From an uncultured Methylibium sp. (GTDB taxonomy: Bacteria; Pseudomonadota; Gammaproteobacteria; Burkholderiales; Burkholderiaceae_C): 35,056 bases of DNA. Where the stretch lies: contig NZ_CADEFR010000039.1 in the NCBI RefSeq assembly GCF_902826655.1, positions 1-35,056 on the forward strand, given 5' to 3'. Made by a program: the position numbers and the translations under genes. Position 1 is the stretch's first letter. Each line of letters starts with the position of its first letter. Below, in pieces: positions 1-9,427 of this stretch. Under the pieces are notes generated by a model. It had not been told where the DNA came from. It saw only the letters and a program-made list of their open reading frames with translations, and did no database searches.

Positions 1-498
<498 letters not shown>

Positions 499-505
499 GC
501 TGCGG

Positions 506-2005
506 CTACTGCCGCGCCGGCTCGCGCGCGATGTCGGCGTTGGGCAGCGGGAGCTCGCGGCGGATCTCGGTCGCCGGGCGCTGGGGCAGTTCCTTGCGGA
601 TGAGCTGCGCGCGGTTGTTGCCGGCATAGAAGCGCGTGGCCGGGTCGTAGGCGCGCGGTGCCCAGGCGCGGAACTCCGATTCGATGCGGTCGACGGGCTT
701 GCCCAGCGCCTGCTCCAGCAGCTGGATCGCGCGCTGCTGCGCCGGCACGTAGGTGTCGGGCACGGTGCGCTGGCGGTAGGCGTCGAAGACCTTGTGCAGC
801 GTGCCGGTCTCCTGGAGGTACAGCGCGAACATGCGCGCGAAGGCCAGCAGGTAGGCCTGCTGCGCGTCGTCGTAGACGCGCTCGCCGAGCTTGCGGTGGA
901 TGGCCGGCTCGTCCGAGAACCACGGCGCGGTCACCAGGTCGGCGAGCCGGATCCCGCTGCCGGGGCCGGCCACCAGGTCGGCGTAGACCCGCGAGCGCCA
1001 GTTCGGCTCGCCGAAGTACAGGCCCTCGGCCGCGGTGGCGGTCTCGTAGAGGCTGGCGACGCCTTCGTCCAGCCACTGCGGGATGCCGCCGAAGGATTCG
1101 TGGACGACGGTGTGGAAGAGCTCGTGCAGCAGCGTGCCGGCGCCGGTGCCCGTCAGCATGCCGAGGATGGAGCGGTCGTTGCCGAAGGTGTAGCCGAGCG
1201 TCATCGCGTTGGCTTCCATGCCGTGCAGGCGCATCGCGGCCTGGCGCAGCGTCGGGATGTCGGGGTAGAGGTAGACCGCGACGTAGGTCGGCGGCGGCTT
1301 CAGGCGGTAGGACTCGACCAGGAAGTCGATGAAGTCGTCGAGGCGCTCGCCGATCAGCTTGAGCGAGGCGGCCGTGTGCGTCGGCGAGGCGCTGGCGATC
1401 ACGGTGCGGCGCGACACGTGGTGGCGCGAGGCCGGCGCCAGCTGGCGCACCATCGCCAGCGCCCGCTCGGGCTCGCCGAGCGGGATCAGCCGGGCTTCCA
1501 GCTCGGCGGCCTTGATCGGCCTGGTGACGCGCAGCGGCGCGTTCGCCAGCAGGCCGTCGCTGCCGCCGACGGCGAACAGCTTGGGCGTGCCCTTGACGGT
1601 GGCGGTGCCGCCGGCCAGCGCGATCAGCACCGGCGGCGCCGCGCCCGGCGCCGTGCCGGCCTGCAGCTGCTGCACGCACAGGCGGCGCTCGCCGTCGAGC
1701 GTGGGGCGCGCCGCCTCGGGCATGTTGCGAAAGCGCAGCGACCAGTCGAGGATGTTGGCGCCCTGGCCCAGCCGTCCGTCGGTGCGGCACAGGCTGGTGC
1801 CGAGCCAGTAGTCGACCTCGTAGTTGCCGCGGTCGTCGGGGTCGACCAGCGGGCGCAGCGCGTCGATCGCGCCGCCCCACTGGCGCTGCTGCCAGGCGTC
1901 GCGGCCGGCGACGTAGGCCGGGTCGGTGGTCAGCTGGGCGGCGCAGGGCAGGGCGGCGACCAGCAGCGCGGCGGCGGCGAAGCGGTGGCAGGGCCAGGCG
2001 TTCAT
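506..2005 (-). CDS. Secreted gluzincin-type zinc metallopeptidase-like protein (DUF1570/peptidase MA-like)
   Basis: Predicted 499-residue exported protein. The start is ATG at 2005, preceded by an AGAGGAG ribosome site five bases upstream; the open frame extends further but without such a site. Residues 1-23 form a signal peptide ending CAAQ. A short region near 30-75 (YVAGRDAWQQRQWGGAI) looks like a TPR-type helix pair. The catalytic signature HELFH lies at residues 294-298, followed by WLDEGVASLYE with E314 or E321 as likely third zinc ligand, the arrangement of gluzincins. Substrate is unknown. It follows the membrane protein gene by 11 bases, so the two are probably co-transcribed. Assignment to a peptidase clan is from the motif; proteolytic activity is an inference. 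Confidence 0.75.
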   Translation of the reverse strand: MNAWPCHRFAAAALLVAALPCAAQLTTDPAYVAGRDAWQQRQWGGAIDALRPLVDPDDRGNYEVDYWLGTSLCRTDGRLGQGANILDWSLRFRNMPEAARPTLDGERRLCVQQLQAGTAPGAAPPVLIALAGGTATVKGTPKLFAVGGSDGLLANAPLRVTRPIKAAELEARLIPLGEPERALAMVRQLAPASRHHVSRRTVIASASPTHTAASLKLIGERLDDFIDFLVESYRLKPPPTYVAVYLYPDIPTLRQAAMRLHGMEANAMTLGYTFGNDRSILGMLTGTGAGTLLHELFHTVVHESFGGIPQWLDEGVASLYETATAAEGLYFGEPNWRSRVYADLVAGPGSGIRLADLVTAPWFSDEPAIHRKLGERVYDDAQQAYLLAFARMFALYLQETGTLHKVFDAYRQRTVPDTYVPAQQRAIQLLEQALGKPVDRIESEFRAWAPRAYDPATRFYAGNNRAQLIRKELPQRPATEIRRELPLPNADIAREPARQ

Positions 2006-2016
2006 GGCGGCTCCTC

Positions 2017-2688
2017 TCAGCGTGTCGGGGCGAACGGCGAGGGAAAGCGCGGCACGCCGGAGGCGGCGGACTGCGGCGACGGCAGCGGCGCCGGCGGAGC
2101 CGCCAGCGGCGTGGCCGTGCCCGGCGCGGCCGGCAGCTCGACGCGCGGCGGCAGGTAGATGGCCGTGTCGCTCGACTCGACCGAACCCGGCACCGCCAGC
2201 GCCAGGCCGATGATCACCGTGCCCAGCAGCGCCAGCAGCAGGCCGGGCGCGTTGGTGTCGAGCGCCGTCTTGGCGCCCTGGGCCTCGCCCGAGAACGTGA
2301 CCTTGGCGCGCAGCTGGCCCAGCACGAACACGCAGCCGGTCAGCGCCAGCAGCATGCCGGTCAGGAAGCCCATGAAGCGCGCCCACAGCCGGCCCTTGAC
2401 GATGGCGATCTGCACGTTGAAGCGCTGCTGCAGGCCCATCTGCTCGAGCGTGGCGCGCACGTACCAGTCGCGATAGGCCGCGTCGGCCGGGCCGCTGGCC
2501 GGCTGGTCGGCGCGCGCGAGCGTGGCGCCGATCTCGGTGCGGTTGTACTGCAGCTCGCCCTGCAGCCGGTCGAAGAACAGGTAGGTGGTGACGCTGAAGA
2601 ACACGCCGACGAACACCAGGCTCGCCAGCATGAAGGGCAGCAGGCGCTCCTGCCAGGTGATGCGCGGGGTCGACGGGGCTTGCGACAC
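2017..2688 (-). CDS. Inner-membrane protein of unknown function
   Basis: A 223-residue protein that I do not recognise. The start is GTG at 2688, with GAGGAG about ten bases upstream; no ATG fits. There are three hydrophobic segments: near 17-40 ([20 protein letters not shown]), near 107-125 ([19 protein letters not shown]) and near 149-167 ([17 protein letters not shown]). Between the first and second is a polar, probably periplasmic, domain of about 65 residues; the C-terminal tail is rich in Pro and Ala. It is the first gene of a two-gene unit with the zinc-peptidase-like protein, suggesting a shared envelope role, but nothing in the sequence identifies a function. Confidence 0.65.
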   Translation of the reverse strand: MSQAPSTPRITWQERLLPFMLASLVFVGVFFSVTTYLFFDRLQGELQYNRTEIGATLARADQPASGPADAAYRDWYVRATLEQMGLQQRFNVQIAIVKGRLWARFMGFLTGMLLALTGCVFVLGQLRAKVTFSGEAQGAKTALDTNAPGLLLALLGTVIIGLALAVPGSVESSDTAIYLPPRVELPAAPGTATPLAAPPAPLPSPQSAASGVPRFPSPFAPTR

Positions 2689-2804
2689 GGGGCCGGCTCC
2701 TCGAGAGGGCGATGACTCACTCTAGGCGTCGCGTCGCGCCGGCTCAATGGGCAACTTGGGGAGGACGCGCGGACCGGGTGTCACGCTGGCCGACAATGCA
2801 GGCC

Positions 2805-3854
2805 ATGGCCGTCCCCGACACGCTGACCCTGACCCGCCCCGACGACTGGCACCTGCACCTGCGCGACGGTGCCGCGCTGGCCGCGGTGCTGCCGCACAGC
2901 GCGCGGCAGTTCCAGCGCGCGATCGTCATGCCCAACCTGCGGCCGCCGGTCACGACCGTGTCGCAGGCGCTGGCCTACCGCGAGCGCATCGTCGCCGCGC
3001 GGCCCGCCGACGGGCCCGGGTCGACGTTCGAGCCGCTGATGACGCTCTACCTCACCGACCACACCTCGCCCGACGAGATCCGCCGCGCGCGCGAGGCCGG
3101 CGTCGTCGCGCTCAAGCTCTATCCGGCCGGTGCCACCACCAACAGCGATGCCGGCGTCACCGAGCTGCGCAAGACCTACGCCGCCCTCGAGGCGATGCAG
3201 CGCGAGGGCCTGCTGCTGCTGGTGCACGGTGAAGTGACCGACCCCGACGTCGACCTGTTCGACCGCGAGGCCGTCTTCATCGACCGCCAGCTGATCCCGC
3301 TGCGCCGCGACTTCCCGGCGCTGAAGATCGTCTTCGAGCACATCACCACGCGCGAAGGCGCCGCCTATGTGCTGGGCGCCGACGGGCCGATCGGCGCGAC
3401 GGTCACGCCGCAGCACCTGCTCTACAACCGCAACGCGATCTTCACCGGCGGGCTGCAGCCGCACTTCTACTGCCTGCCGGTGCTGAAGGCCGAGGTGCAC
3501 CGCCAGGCGCTGGTGGCCGCAGCCACCTCGGGCAGCCCGAAGTTCTTCCTCGGCACCGACAGCGCGCCGCACGCGGCCCACCTGAAGGAGCACGCCGGCG
3601 GCCATGCCGGCTGCTACACGGCGCTGTCGGCGCTGGAGCTGTACGCCGAAGCCTTCGACGCCGCGGGCGCGCTCGACAGGTTCGAAGCCTTCGCCGCCTT
3701 CCACGGCGCCGACTTCTACGGCCTGCCACGCAACGCCGGCACGGTGACGCTGAAGCGCGAGGCCTGGACGCTGCCCGAGGCCGTGCCCTTCGGCGACGCG
3801 CAGCTCAAGCCGCTGCGCGGCGGCGAGACGCTGGCCTGGAAACTGATCGCCTGA
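2805..3854 (+). CDS. pyrC: Dihydroorotase (PyrC type)
   Basis: Cyclises N-carbamoyl-L-aspartate to dihydroorotate in pyrimidine synthesis; cytoplasmic zinc enzyme. At 349 residues it matches the PyrC (type II) family (E. coli 348). Metal ligands are in place: HLHLRDG (H16, H18), the carboxylated lysine in [17 protein letters not shown] (K104), LVHGEV (H141), EHITTREG (H179) and GTDSAPH (D252). MPNLRPPV is the substrate-binding stretch. I chose ATG 2805 because [16 protein letters not shown] aligns best with the family N-terminus; ATG 2796 is nine bases upstream, and neither has a strong ribosome site. It is divergent from the membrane protein gene and followed after 13 bases by the NYN-domain gene. 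Confidence 0.95.
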   Translation: MAVPDTLTLTRPDDWHLHLRDGAALAAVLPHSARQFQRAIVMPNLRPPVTTVSQALAYRERIVAARPADGPGSTFEPLMTLYLTDHTSPDEIRRAREAGVVALKLYPAGATTNSDAGVTELRKTYAALEAMQREGLLLLVHGEVTDPDVDLFDREAVFIDRQLIPLRRDFPALKIVFEHITTREGAAYVLGADGPIGATVTPQHLLYNRNAIFTGGLQPHFYCLPVLKAEVHRQALVAAATSGSPKFFLGTDSAPHAAHLKEHAGGHAGCYTALSALELYAEAFDAAGALDRFEAFAAFHGADFYGLPRNAGTVTLKREAWTLPEAVPFGDAQLKPLRGGETLAWKLIA

Positions 3855-3867
3855 CCCGGAGCCCGCG

Positions 3868-4602
3868 ATGGACGACGACCTGACCCGCTGCACGCTGCTG
3901 ATCGACGCCGACAACGTCAACCTCGAGGTCGTGGCGCAGGTGCTGAAGCTGCTGGACGACGGCTCGCGCCGCCTGCTGCACAAGCGCGCCTACGGCAGCC
4001 TGCAGAAGGCCGGCGAATACGCCGCGCTGTGCGAGCAGCACGCGATCCGCTTCATGCCGACCACCTATGCCGGCACCAACGGCACCGACATCGCGCTGGC
4101 CATCGACGCGATCGAGCTCGCGATCCACGAGCCCGGCGACGAGTTCGCGCTCGTCACGTCCGACTGCGATTTCCTGCCGCTGGCCGCGCGCCTGCGCGAG
4201 CTGGGACTGCACGTGCTGGGCTTCGGCCAGGAGGGCAAGTCGGCGCGCAACCTGCAGCAGGACTACCTGCGCGTCTACGACGAGTTCCGCGTGATCGCCG
4301 GCGCCGCGCCCAAGGCGCGCCCCGCGGCCCGCAAGGCGAGCCGCGCGGCCCCCGAGCCCGCGACGTCGACGGTCGCCATGCTGCACCCGCCGGTCCAGGA
4401 GGAAGTGCGCCGCATCCTCGAGGCCGTGCCCGAGCTGCTGGAAGGCAAGAAGGTCGAGCTCGGCAATGCCGCCAAGGCGCTGCGCGCCGCCAAGCTGCTG
4501 GCCAAGAACGCGGCCTCGACCAAGCTCTTCAGCAAGTACCCGGACCAGTTCGAGCTGTCGCCGGCGAAGCAGCCGAACAAGGTGCTGTACCGGGTGCGGT
4601 GA
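3868..4602 (+). CDS. NYN/PIN-like nuclease domain protein with C-terminal OST-HTH/LOTUS-like region
   Basis: A 244-residue protein of the NYN (formerly DUF88, LabA-like) family, whose members have a PIN-type RNase fold. Acidic residues expected for metal binding are present: LLIDADNVN (residues about 9-17), GTDIALAIDAIE (about 73-84) and TSDCDF (about 96-101). An Ala/Pro/Lys linker follows to about residue 165, then a helical C-terminal domain (VQEEVRRILE to NKVLYRVR) that looks like the OST-HTH/LOTUS modules often attached to NYN domains and thought to bind RNA. The start ATG has GGAG about eight bases upstream. Its position 13 bases after pyrC suggests co-transcription. RNase activity and RNA targets are inferred from the family. 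Confidence 0.82.
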   Translation: MDDDLTRCTLLIDADNVNLEVVAQVLKLLDDGSRRLLHKRAYGSLQKAGEYAALCEQHAIRFMPTTYAGTNGTDIALAIDAIELAIHEPGDEFALVTSDCDFLPLAARLRELGLHVLGFGQEGKSARNLQQDYLRVYDEFRVIAGAAPKARPAARKASRAAPEPATSTVAMLHPPVQEEVRRILEAVPELLEGKKVELGNAAKALRAAKLLAKNAASTKLFSKYPDQFELSPAKQPNKVLYRVR

Positions 4603-4631
4603 GCCAAGCGGCCGTTCGGGATGGGCTGCTG

Positions 4632-4663
4632 CCGTTCGGACTGAGCTCGTCGAAGCCCTGAGC
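4632..4663. repeat. Remnant of a dispersed REP-like repeat
   Basis: The bases read CCGTTCGGACTGAGCTCGTC followed by GAAGCCCTGAGC. This resembles, with a few changes, a short dispersed repeat that I recall from many betaproteobacterial intergenic regions (a GTTCGGGCTGAGCTTGTCGAAGCCC-type unit). Only one degraded copy is in the window. The identification is from memory and needs a genome-wide count. Confidence 0.45.
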
Positions 4664-4694
4664 AGGCTGCCGAGGACGCCGGGCGACCGGCTCC

Positions 4695-4914
4695 GTTCAT
4701 GTCCCCCGACGCTTGCTGAACGCTCGCGTCTCCTCCTTTACTTCACTCCGCCGGTCACCCGACGCCCTCGTCAGCAAGCATCGCCACCGCATGCACCTGT
4801 CGTTTCCGGAGCGTCGGGGTGGGCCGCTGTGTGGAGTGAAGTAAAGGGGGAGGTCTTGGCCGAAGGCCAAGGCCGGAGGACATGAACGCAACACAGCGGC
4901 CCGCCCCGACGCTC
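4695..4914. repeat. Nested inverted-repeat region in a convergent intergenic gap
   Basis: The 341-base gap between the NYN gene (plus) and cysteine synthase (minus) has no plausible gene but is full of inverted repeats. GTTCATGTCCCCCG at 4695-4708 pairs with CGGAGGACATGAAC at about 4873-4886 (13 of 14). CTCCTTTACTTCACTCC near 4733-4749 pairs with GGAGTGAAGTAAAGGGG at 4833-4849. GCTTGCTGA at 4711-4719 pairs with TCAGCAAGC at 4771-4779. A 24-base pair of arms lies at 4809-4832 and 4891-4914. The layout suggests a palindromic mobile repeat that may also end transcription from both sides. Confidence 0.7.
4809..4914. terminator. Strong stem-loop, candidate bidirectional terminator
   Basis: Arms 4809-4832 (GAGCGTCGGGGTGGGCCGCT then GTGT) and 4891-4914 match in 23 of 24 positions as an inverted repeat, enclosing 58 bases. 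Those carry an inner hairpin, CTTGGCC-GAA-GGCCAAG, at about 4855-4871. It sits 29 bases past the cysteine synthase stop codon on that gene's strand and about 200 bases past the NYN gene. There is no T-run on either side, so intrinsic termination is not assured. Confidence 0.45.
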
Positions 4915-4943
4915 ACGCGCCACGAGCGGTACGCCAGCGGCGT

Positions 4944-5864
<921 letters not shown>

Positions 5865-5895
5865 CGCGGGGTCCCGGGGTTCGTGGAGGGCGACT

Positions 5896-5901
5896 GATAA
5901 T
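5896..5901 (+). promoter_or_regulatory. Candidate -10 box of the rnpB promoter
   Basis: GATAAT (5 of 6 to TATAAT) lies nine bases before the predicted 5' end of the RNase P RNA, the right distance for transcription start. No clear -35 hexamer is seen 16-18 bases upstream, where the DNA is G/C only. Confidence 0.5.
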
Positions 5902-5909
5902 GCCACCGT

Positions 5910-6240
5910 GAAGCGGACCAGACCGCCGCTGGCACGAGGACCGAAAGGTCGTGCTGGAGGAAGGTCCGGACTGCACAGGGCAGCGCAGCAGCTAACGACT
6001 GTCCACCGCGAGGTGAGGATCAGAGCAACAGAGACGAGTCGGGGCGGCAACGCCCCGGGTGAAACGGGCAATCTCTGCGCGCAGCAACACCAAATAGGCA
6101 CACGTTGATCCGGCCCGGGGAGTGTGCGGGTAGGTGGCACCGAGCCGTTCCCGCGAGGGGCGGCCCAGAGGAATGGCGGTCACGTGCGGGACGGCGCAAG
6201 CCGCACCGCGCGCACAGAATCCGGCCTATCGGTCCGCTTC
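5910..6240 (+). ncRNA. rnpB: RNase P RNA, bacterial class A
   Basis: Catalytic RNA that removes 5' leaders from tRNA precursors, working with the protein RnpA. The ends form a perfect ten-base P1 helix: GAAGCGGACC at 5910-5919 with GGTCCGCTTC at 6231-6240. The universally conserved P4 strands are present: GAGGAAGGTCCGGAC near 5957 and ACAGAATCCGGCCTAT near 6214. P3 is visible as GCACGAGGACC-GAAA-GGTCGTGC, and AGAGGAATGGCGGTCAC is the usual late conserved block. A length of about 331 bases fits class A. Exact ends are set by P1 and may be off by a few bases. It follows a -10-like box and is followed directly by ACATTTTT. Confidence 0.96.
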
Positions 6241-6278
6241 ACATTTTTGTGCTTCCCGGCACCTGGCCACGAGCCGGG
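6241..6278 (+). terminator. Candidate rnpB 3' end/terminator region
   Basis: Just after P1 comes ACATTTTTG, a five-T run; a weak hairpin CCCGGC (6255-6260)/GCCGGG (6273-6278) follows. Either the P1 helix plus T-run or this hairpin could end the RNA. Evidence is only positional. Confidence 0.35.
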
Positions 6279-6301
6279 GCGCCCTGTCTTTCCAGGATTC
6301 G

Positions 6302-7522
6302 ATGAACCCCGACGCCCACACCCTCTGGCGTGCCCCGATGTGGGCCCTGTCCGTGCTGCTCGCCTGCCTGGGCATGCTCGGCCCGTTCGCCATCGACACC
6401 TACCTGCCGGCCTTCAGCGGCATCGCCGCGTCGATCGGCGCGACGCCGGTCGAGATGCAGCAGACGCTGTCGGTCTACCTGATCGGCTTCGCGGTGATGA
6501 GCCTGTTCCACGGCGCGCTGTCCGACAGCTTCGGGCGCCGGCCGGTGGTGCTGTGGGGCGTGGCGGTGTTCACCGTGGCCTCGGTGGGCTGCGCGCTGGC
6601 GCAGACCATCGGCCAGCTCGTCTTCTTCCGCCTGCTGCAGGGGCTGTCGACCGGCGCCGGCATCGTCGTCTCGCGCGCGGTGATCCGCGACATGTTCGCG
6701 CCGGCCGACGCGCAGCGCGTGATGTCGCAGGTGACGCTGTTCTTCGGCATCGCGCCGGCCATCGCGCCGATCATCGGCGGCTTCCTGTACGTGCACGCCG
6801 ACTGGCACTCGATCTTCTGGCTGCTGGCGGCGATCGGCGTGGCGCTGTGGATCGCCAACTACAAGCTGCTGCCCGAGACCCTGCACGCCGACATGCGCCA
6901 GCCCTTCAATGCACGCAACCTGCTGATCGGCTACCGGCAGATGGGCTCGAGCGCGCGCTTCATGACGCTGGTGCTGGCCAGCGGCATCCCCTTCAACGGC
7001 ATGTTCCTCTACGTGCTGTCGGCGCCGGTGTTCGCCGGCGAGCACCTGGGCCTGGCGCCGCAGCAGTTCTTCTGGCTCTTCCTGTGCACCATCGGCGGCA
7101 TCATGGGCGGCGCGTGGTGGAGCGGGCGGCTCGCCGGCAGGCTGCCGCCGATGCGGCAGATCCGCCGCGGCTTCCGCATCATGCTCGCGGTGTCGCTGGT
7201 CAACGTCGCGGCCAACGCGATCTGGCCGGCGCAGGCCTGGTGGGCGCTGCCGCTGATCGGCCTGTTCTCGCTGGGCTGGGCGCTGATGGTCCCGGTGGTC
7301 ACGCTGATGGTGCTGGACCTGGTGCCCGAGCGGCGCGGCATGGCCTCGTCCTTCCAGTCGTCGATCGCGGCCGCGGCCAACGCGCTGGTCGCGGGCCTGC
7401 TGGCGCCGCTGGTGATGCACTCGACGCTGGCGCTGGCCGTCGCCTCGCTGGGCCTGATGGCCATCGGCCTGGTGGCCTGGCTGTGGGTGAAGCCGCGGCT
7501 GCAAGCGAGCGCGGCGGCCTGA
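6302..7522 (+). CDS. MFS multidrug exporter, Bcr/CflA family
   Basis: A 406-residue inner-membrane transporter with about twelve hydrophobic helices. The first helix carries FAIDTYLPAF, typical of Bcr/CflA drug exporters, and the loop between helices 2 and 3 has motif A as GALSDSFGRRPVVLWG. Helix 5 contains FGIAPAIAPIIGGFL (motif C-like, antiporter type). Family members export compounds such as bicyclomycin, chloramphenicol or sulfonamides by proton antiport; the substrate here is unknown. ATG 6302 (MNPDAHTLWRAPMW) has AGGA five to eight bases upstream and starts right before helix 1; longer starts overlap the RNase P RNA gene and are rejected. It converges with the chemotaxis gene across 30 bases, which contain the ten-base palindrome TCGCTAGCGA (7533-7542). 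Confidence 0.9.
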   Translation: MNPDAHTLWRAPMWALSVLLACLGMLGPFAIDTYLPAFSGIAASIGATPVEMQQTLSVYLIGFAVMSLFHGALSDSFGRRPVVLWGVAVFTVASVGCALAQTIGQLVFFRLLQGLSTGAGIVVSRAVIRDMFAPADAQRVMSQVTLFFGIAPAIAPIIGGFLYVHADWHSIFWLLAAIGVALWIANYKLLPETLHADMRQPFNARNLLIGYRQMGSSARFMTLVLASGIPFNGMFLYVLSAPVFAGEHLGLAPQQFFWLFLCTIGGIMGGAWWSGRLAGRLPPMRQIRRGFRIMLAVSLVNVAANAIWPAQAWWALPLIGLFSLGWALMVPVVTLMVLDLVPERRGMASSFQSSIAAAANALVAGLLAPLVMHSTLALAVASLGLMAIGLVAWLWVKPRLQASAAA

Positions 7523-7552
7523 GCCGCCGCGTTCGCTAGCGAGTACCAAGAC

Positions 7553-9295
7553 TCAGAACGACTGCCAGTCGTCGCCGGCGCTGGCCGTGGCCGCGGCCAC
7601 CGGCGCCACGGCCAGCGGTGCGGCGGGCGCGCTGCTCACCGGCTTCTTCGCCGGTGTCGAGGCCGCAGCGGGCTTTCTCGCGACGGCCACCGGCCGCGCG
7701 GCCGCGGGCCTGGCGGCCGGGGCCGGCAGCGCCGGCGTCGCGCGGGCGACGCTGCCGATGTTGAACACCGACACCGTCTCGGCCAGGCGCGCCGCCTGGT
7801 GCTTCATGCTGTCGGCGGCCGCGGCCGATTCCTCGACCAGTGCCGCGTTCTGCTGCGTCACCTGGTCGAGCTGCGCGACCGCGTCGCCGACCTGCTCGAT
7901 GCCCTTGGACTGCTCGACGCTGGCCGAGCTGATCTCGCCGACCAGGTCGGTGACGCGCTTCACCTGCGCGACGATGTCGTCCATCGTCTTGCCGGCCTCG
8001 GCGACCAGCTTCGCGCCGCCGTCGACCTTCTCGACGCTGGCGCCGATCAGCGACTTGATCTCCTTGGCGGCCTGCGCGCTGCGCTGGGCCAGCGTGCGGA
8101 CCTCGCCGGCCACGACCGCGAAGCCGCGGCCCTGCTCGCCGGCGCGCGCCGCTTCCACCGCGGCGTTCAGCGCCAGGATGTTGGTCTGGAAGGCGATGCC
8201 GTCGATCACGCTGATGATGTCGGCGATCTTGTTCGAGCTGTCGGTGATGTCGTCCATCGTCGTCACCACCTGGGCCACGACGCTGCCGCCGCGCGCGGCG
8301 ACTTCCGACGCGCTGGCCGCCAGCTGCGAGGCGGCGCGCGCGTTGTCGGCGTTCTGCCGGACGGTCGAGGTCAGCTCTTCCATCGAGGCCGCGGTCTGCT
8401 GCAGGTTGGACGCCTGCTCCTCGGTGCGCTGGCTCAGGTCCAGGTTGCCGGTCGCGATCTGCGACGAGGCGGTGCTCACCGACTCGACGCCGCCGCGCAC
8501 CTCGGCCACGACGGCGCGCAGGCGCTCGACCATCTGCACCAGCGCGCGCACGAGCTGCGCGACCTCGTCCTTGCCCTTCGCGCTGAGCGACCGCGTCAGG
8601 TCGCCGGCGGCCACCGCCTCGGCCAGGCCCACGGCCTCGCGCAGCGGGTTGGCGATGGCGCGGGCGATCAGCCAGCCCAGCACGACCGCGACCGCCAGGC
8701 CGATGATCACCACGGCCACCACCAGCAGGCGGCCGTTGGCGTAGATCGTCGCGGCGTGCGCGGCATCGGTGCGCGCGCCTTCGTCGTTGAACTTGGCCAG
8801 CGCCTTGATCGAGTCCAGCGCCTTGTCGAAGCGCCGCGTGCCCTCGTTCATCAGCGTGCCGCGGGCGTCCTCGACCATGCCGATCTTCATCATGTCGATC
8901 ACCGCGACCGAGTTGTCGAGGTAGGCCTTCCAGTCCTCCATCGCCGTCTCGTAGAGCTTGCGCTCCTCGGGCCCGTCGATGAACTCGGCGTAGGACTTGC
9001 GCGCGGCCTCGAAGTCGGCCTTGCTGGCGTCCAGCCGTTCGGCGGCCTTGGCGACCTCGTCGGGCTTGGTCAGCACGAGGCGGTATTCGCGGGTGCGCAG
9101 GCGGGTGGCGGTCTCGGCCATGCGCAGGCTGTCGCGCACGCCGGAGAGGCGGAAGGTGACGATGGACTCGGTCTCGGCATTCACGCGCGAGAGCTGCAGC
9201 ACCGAGAAGGCGCCCAGCAAGGTCATCAGGGTCAGCACGCAGCCGAAGGCAAAAGCCAACTTGCCGCGCACGGTCAGGCGGTCGAGAAAGTTCAT
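7553..9295 (-). CDS. Methyl-accepting chemotaxis protein
   Basis: A 580-residue transmembrane receptor that passes ligand signals to CheA/CheW. Order: transmembrane helix about 10-32, a periplasmic helical domain of about 160 residues (four-helix-bundle type), second membrane helix about 195-215 ([20 protein letters not shown]), HAMP domain starting [12 protein letters not shown], then the long coiled-coil signalling domain. The hairpin tip [20 protein letters not shown] is intact. An Ala/Pro linker leads to a final DWQSF, matching the xWxxF tether that binds CheR/CheB in some receptors. ATG 9295 has GGGGGA upstream; longer starts would add non-homologous sequence. Ligand unknown. It is divergent from the TetR gene, and a possible FliA-type -10 lies upstream. 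Confidence 0.93.
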   Translation of the reverse strand: MNFLDRLTVRGKLAFAFGCVLTLMTLLGAFSVLQLSRVNAETESIVTFRLSGVRDSLRMAETATRLRTREYRLVLTKPDEVAKAAERLDASKADFEAARKSYAEFIDGPEERKLYETAMEDWKAYLDNSVAVIDMMKIGMVEDARGTLMNEGTRRFDKALDSIKALAKFNDEGARTDAAHAATIYANGRLLVVAVVIIGLAVAVVLGWLIARAIANPLREAVGLAEAVAAGDLTRSLSAKGKDEVAQLVRALVQMVERLRAVVAEVRGGVESVSTASSQIATGNLDLSQRTEEQASNLQQTAASMEELTSTVRQNADNARAASQLAASASEVAARGGSVVAQVVTTMDDITDSSNKIADIISVIDGIAFQTNILALNAAVEAARAGEQGRGFAVVAGEVRTLAQRSAQAAKEIKSLIGASVEKVDGGAKLVAEAGKTMDDIVAQVKRVTDLVGEISSASVEQSKGIEQVGDAVAQLDQVTQQNAALVEESAAAADSMKHQAARLAETVSVFNIGSVARATPALPAPAARPAAARPVAVARKPAAASTPAKKPVSSAPAAPLAVAPVAAATASAGDDWQSF

Positions 9296-9342
9296 GAATC
9301 CCCCATTCGCGACCGCCCGGAGCGGCGATCGCACAGCCTCGT

Positions 9343-9350
9343 TTATCGGT
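9343..9350 (-). promoter_or_regulatory. Possible sigma28 (FliA) -10 element for the chemotaxis receptor
   Basis: Reading the minus strand, ACCGATAA matches seven of eight bases of the FliA -10 consensus GCCGATAA and lies 47 bases before the receptor start codon. No TAAA-type -35 is seen at the expected distance, so the call is weak. Confidence 0.3.
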
Positions 9351-9427
9351 CGATCCGGCCCGGGCCGAAGGTCGGAGAACCGTGCCAAACTGGCCGCTTC
9401 TCGGCCCGATGTGTACAAGTAAGCAAA

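Noticed and set aside
2712-2804. Longer N-terminus for dihydroorotase starting at 2712
   Set aside because: The added residues are Arg/Trp-rich and unlike any dihydroorotase N-terminus; the family pattern begins a few residues before [12 protein letters not shown].
4697-4894. Short frames in the 4603-4943 gap with similar peptides on both strands (RSCPP...LYFTP)
   Set aside because: The resemblance comes from the inverted repeat DNA read in both directions, not from two genes.
7533-7542. TCGCTAGCGA palindrome between the exporter and chemotaxis genes as a terminator
   Set aside because: It has no loop and no T-run; only a short self-complementary sequence.
9412-9417. TGTACA palindrome before the TetR gene as its operator
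   Set aside because: Six bases of symmetry is too short to call; TetR operators are normally longer dyads.
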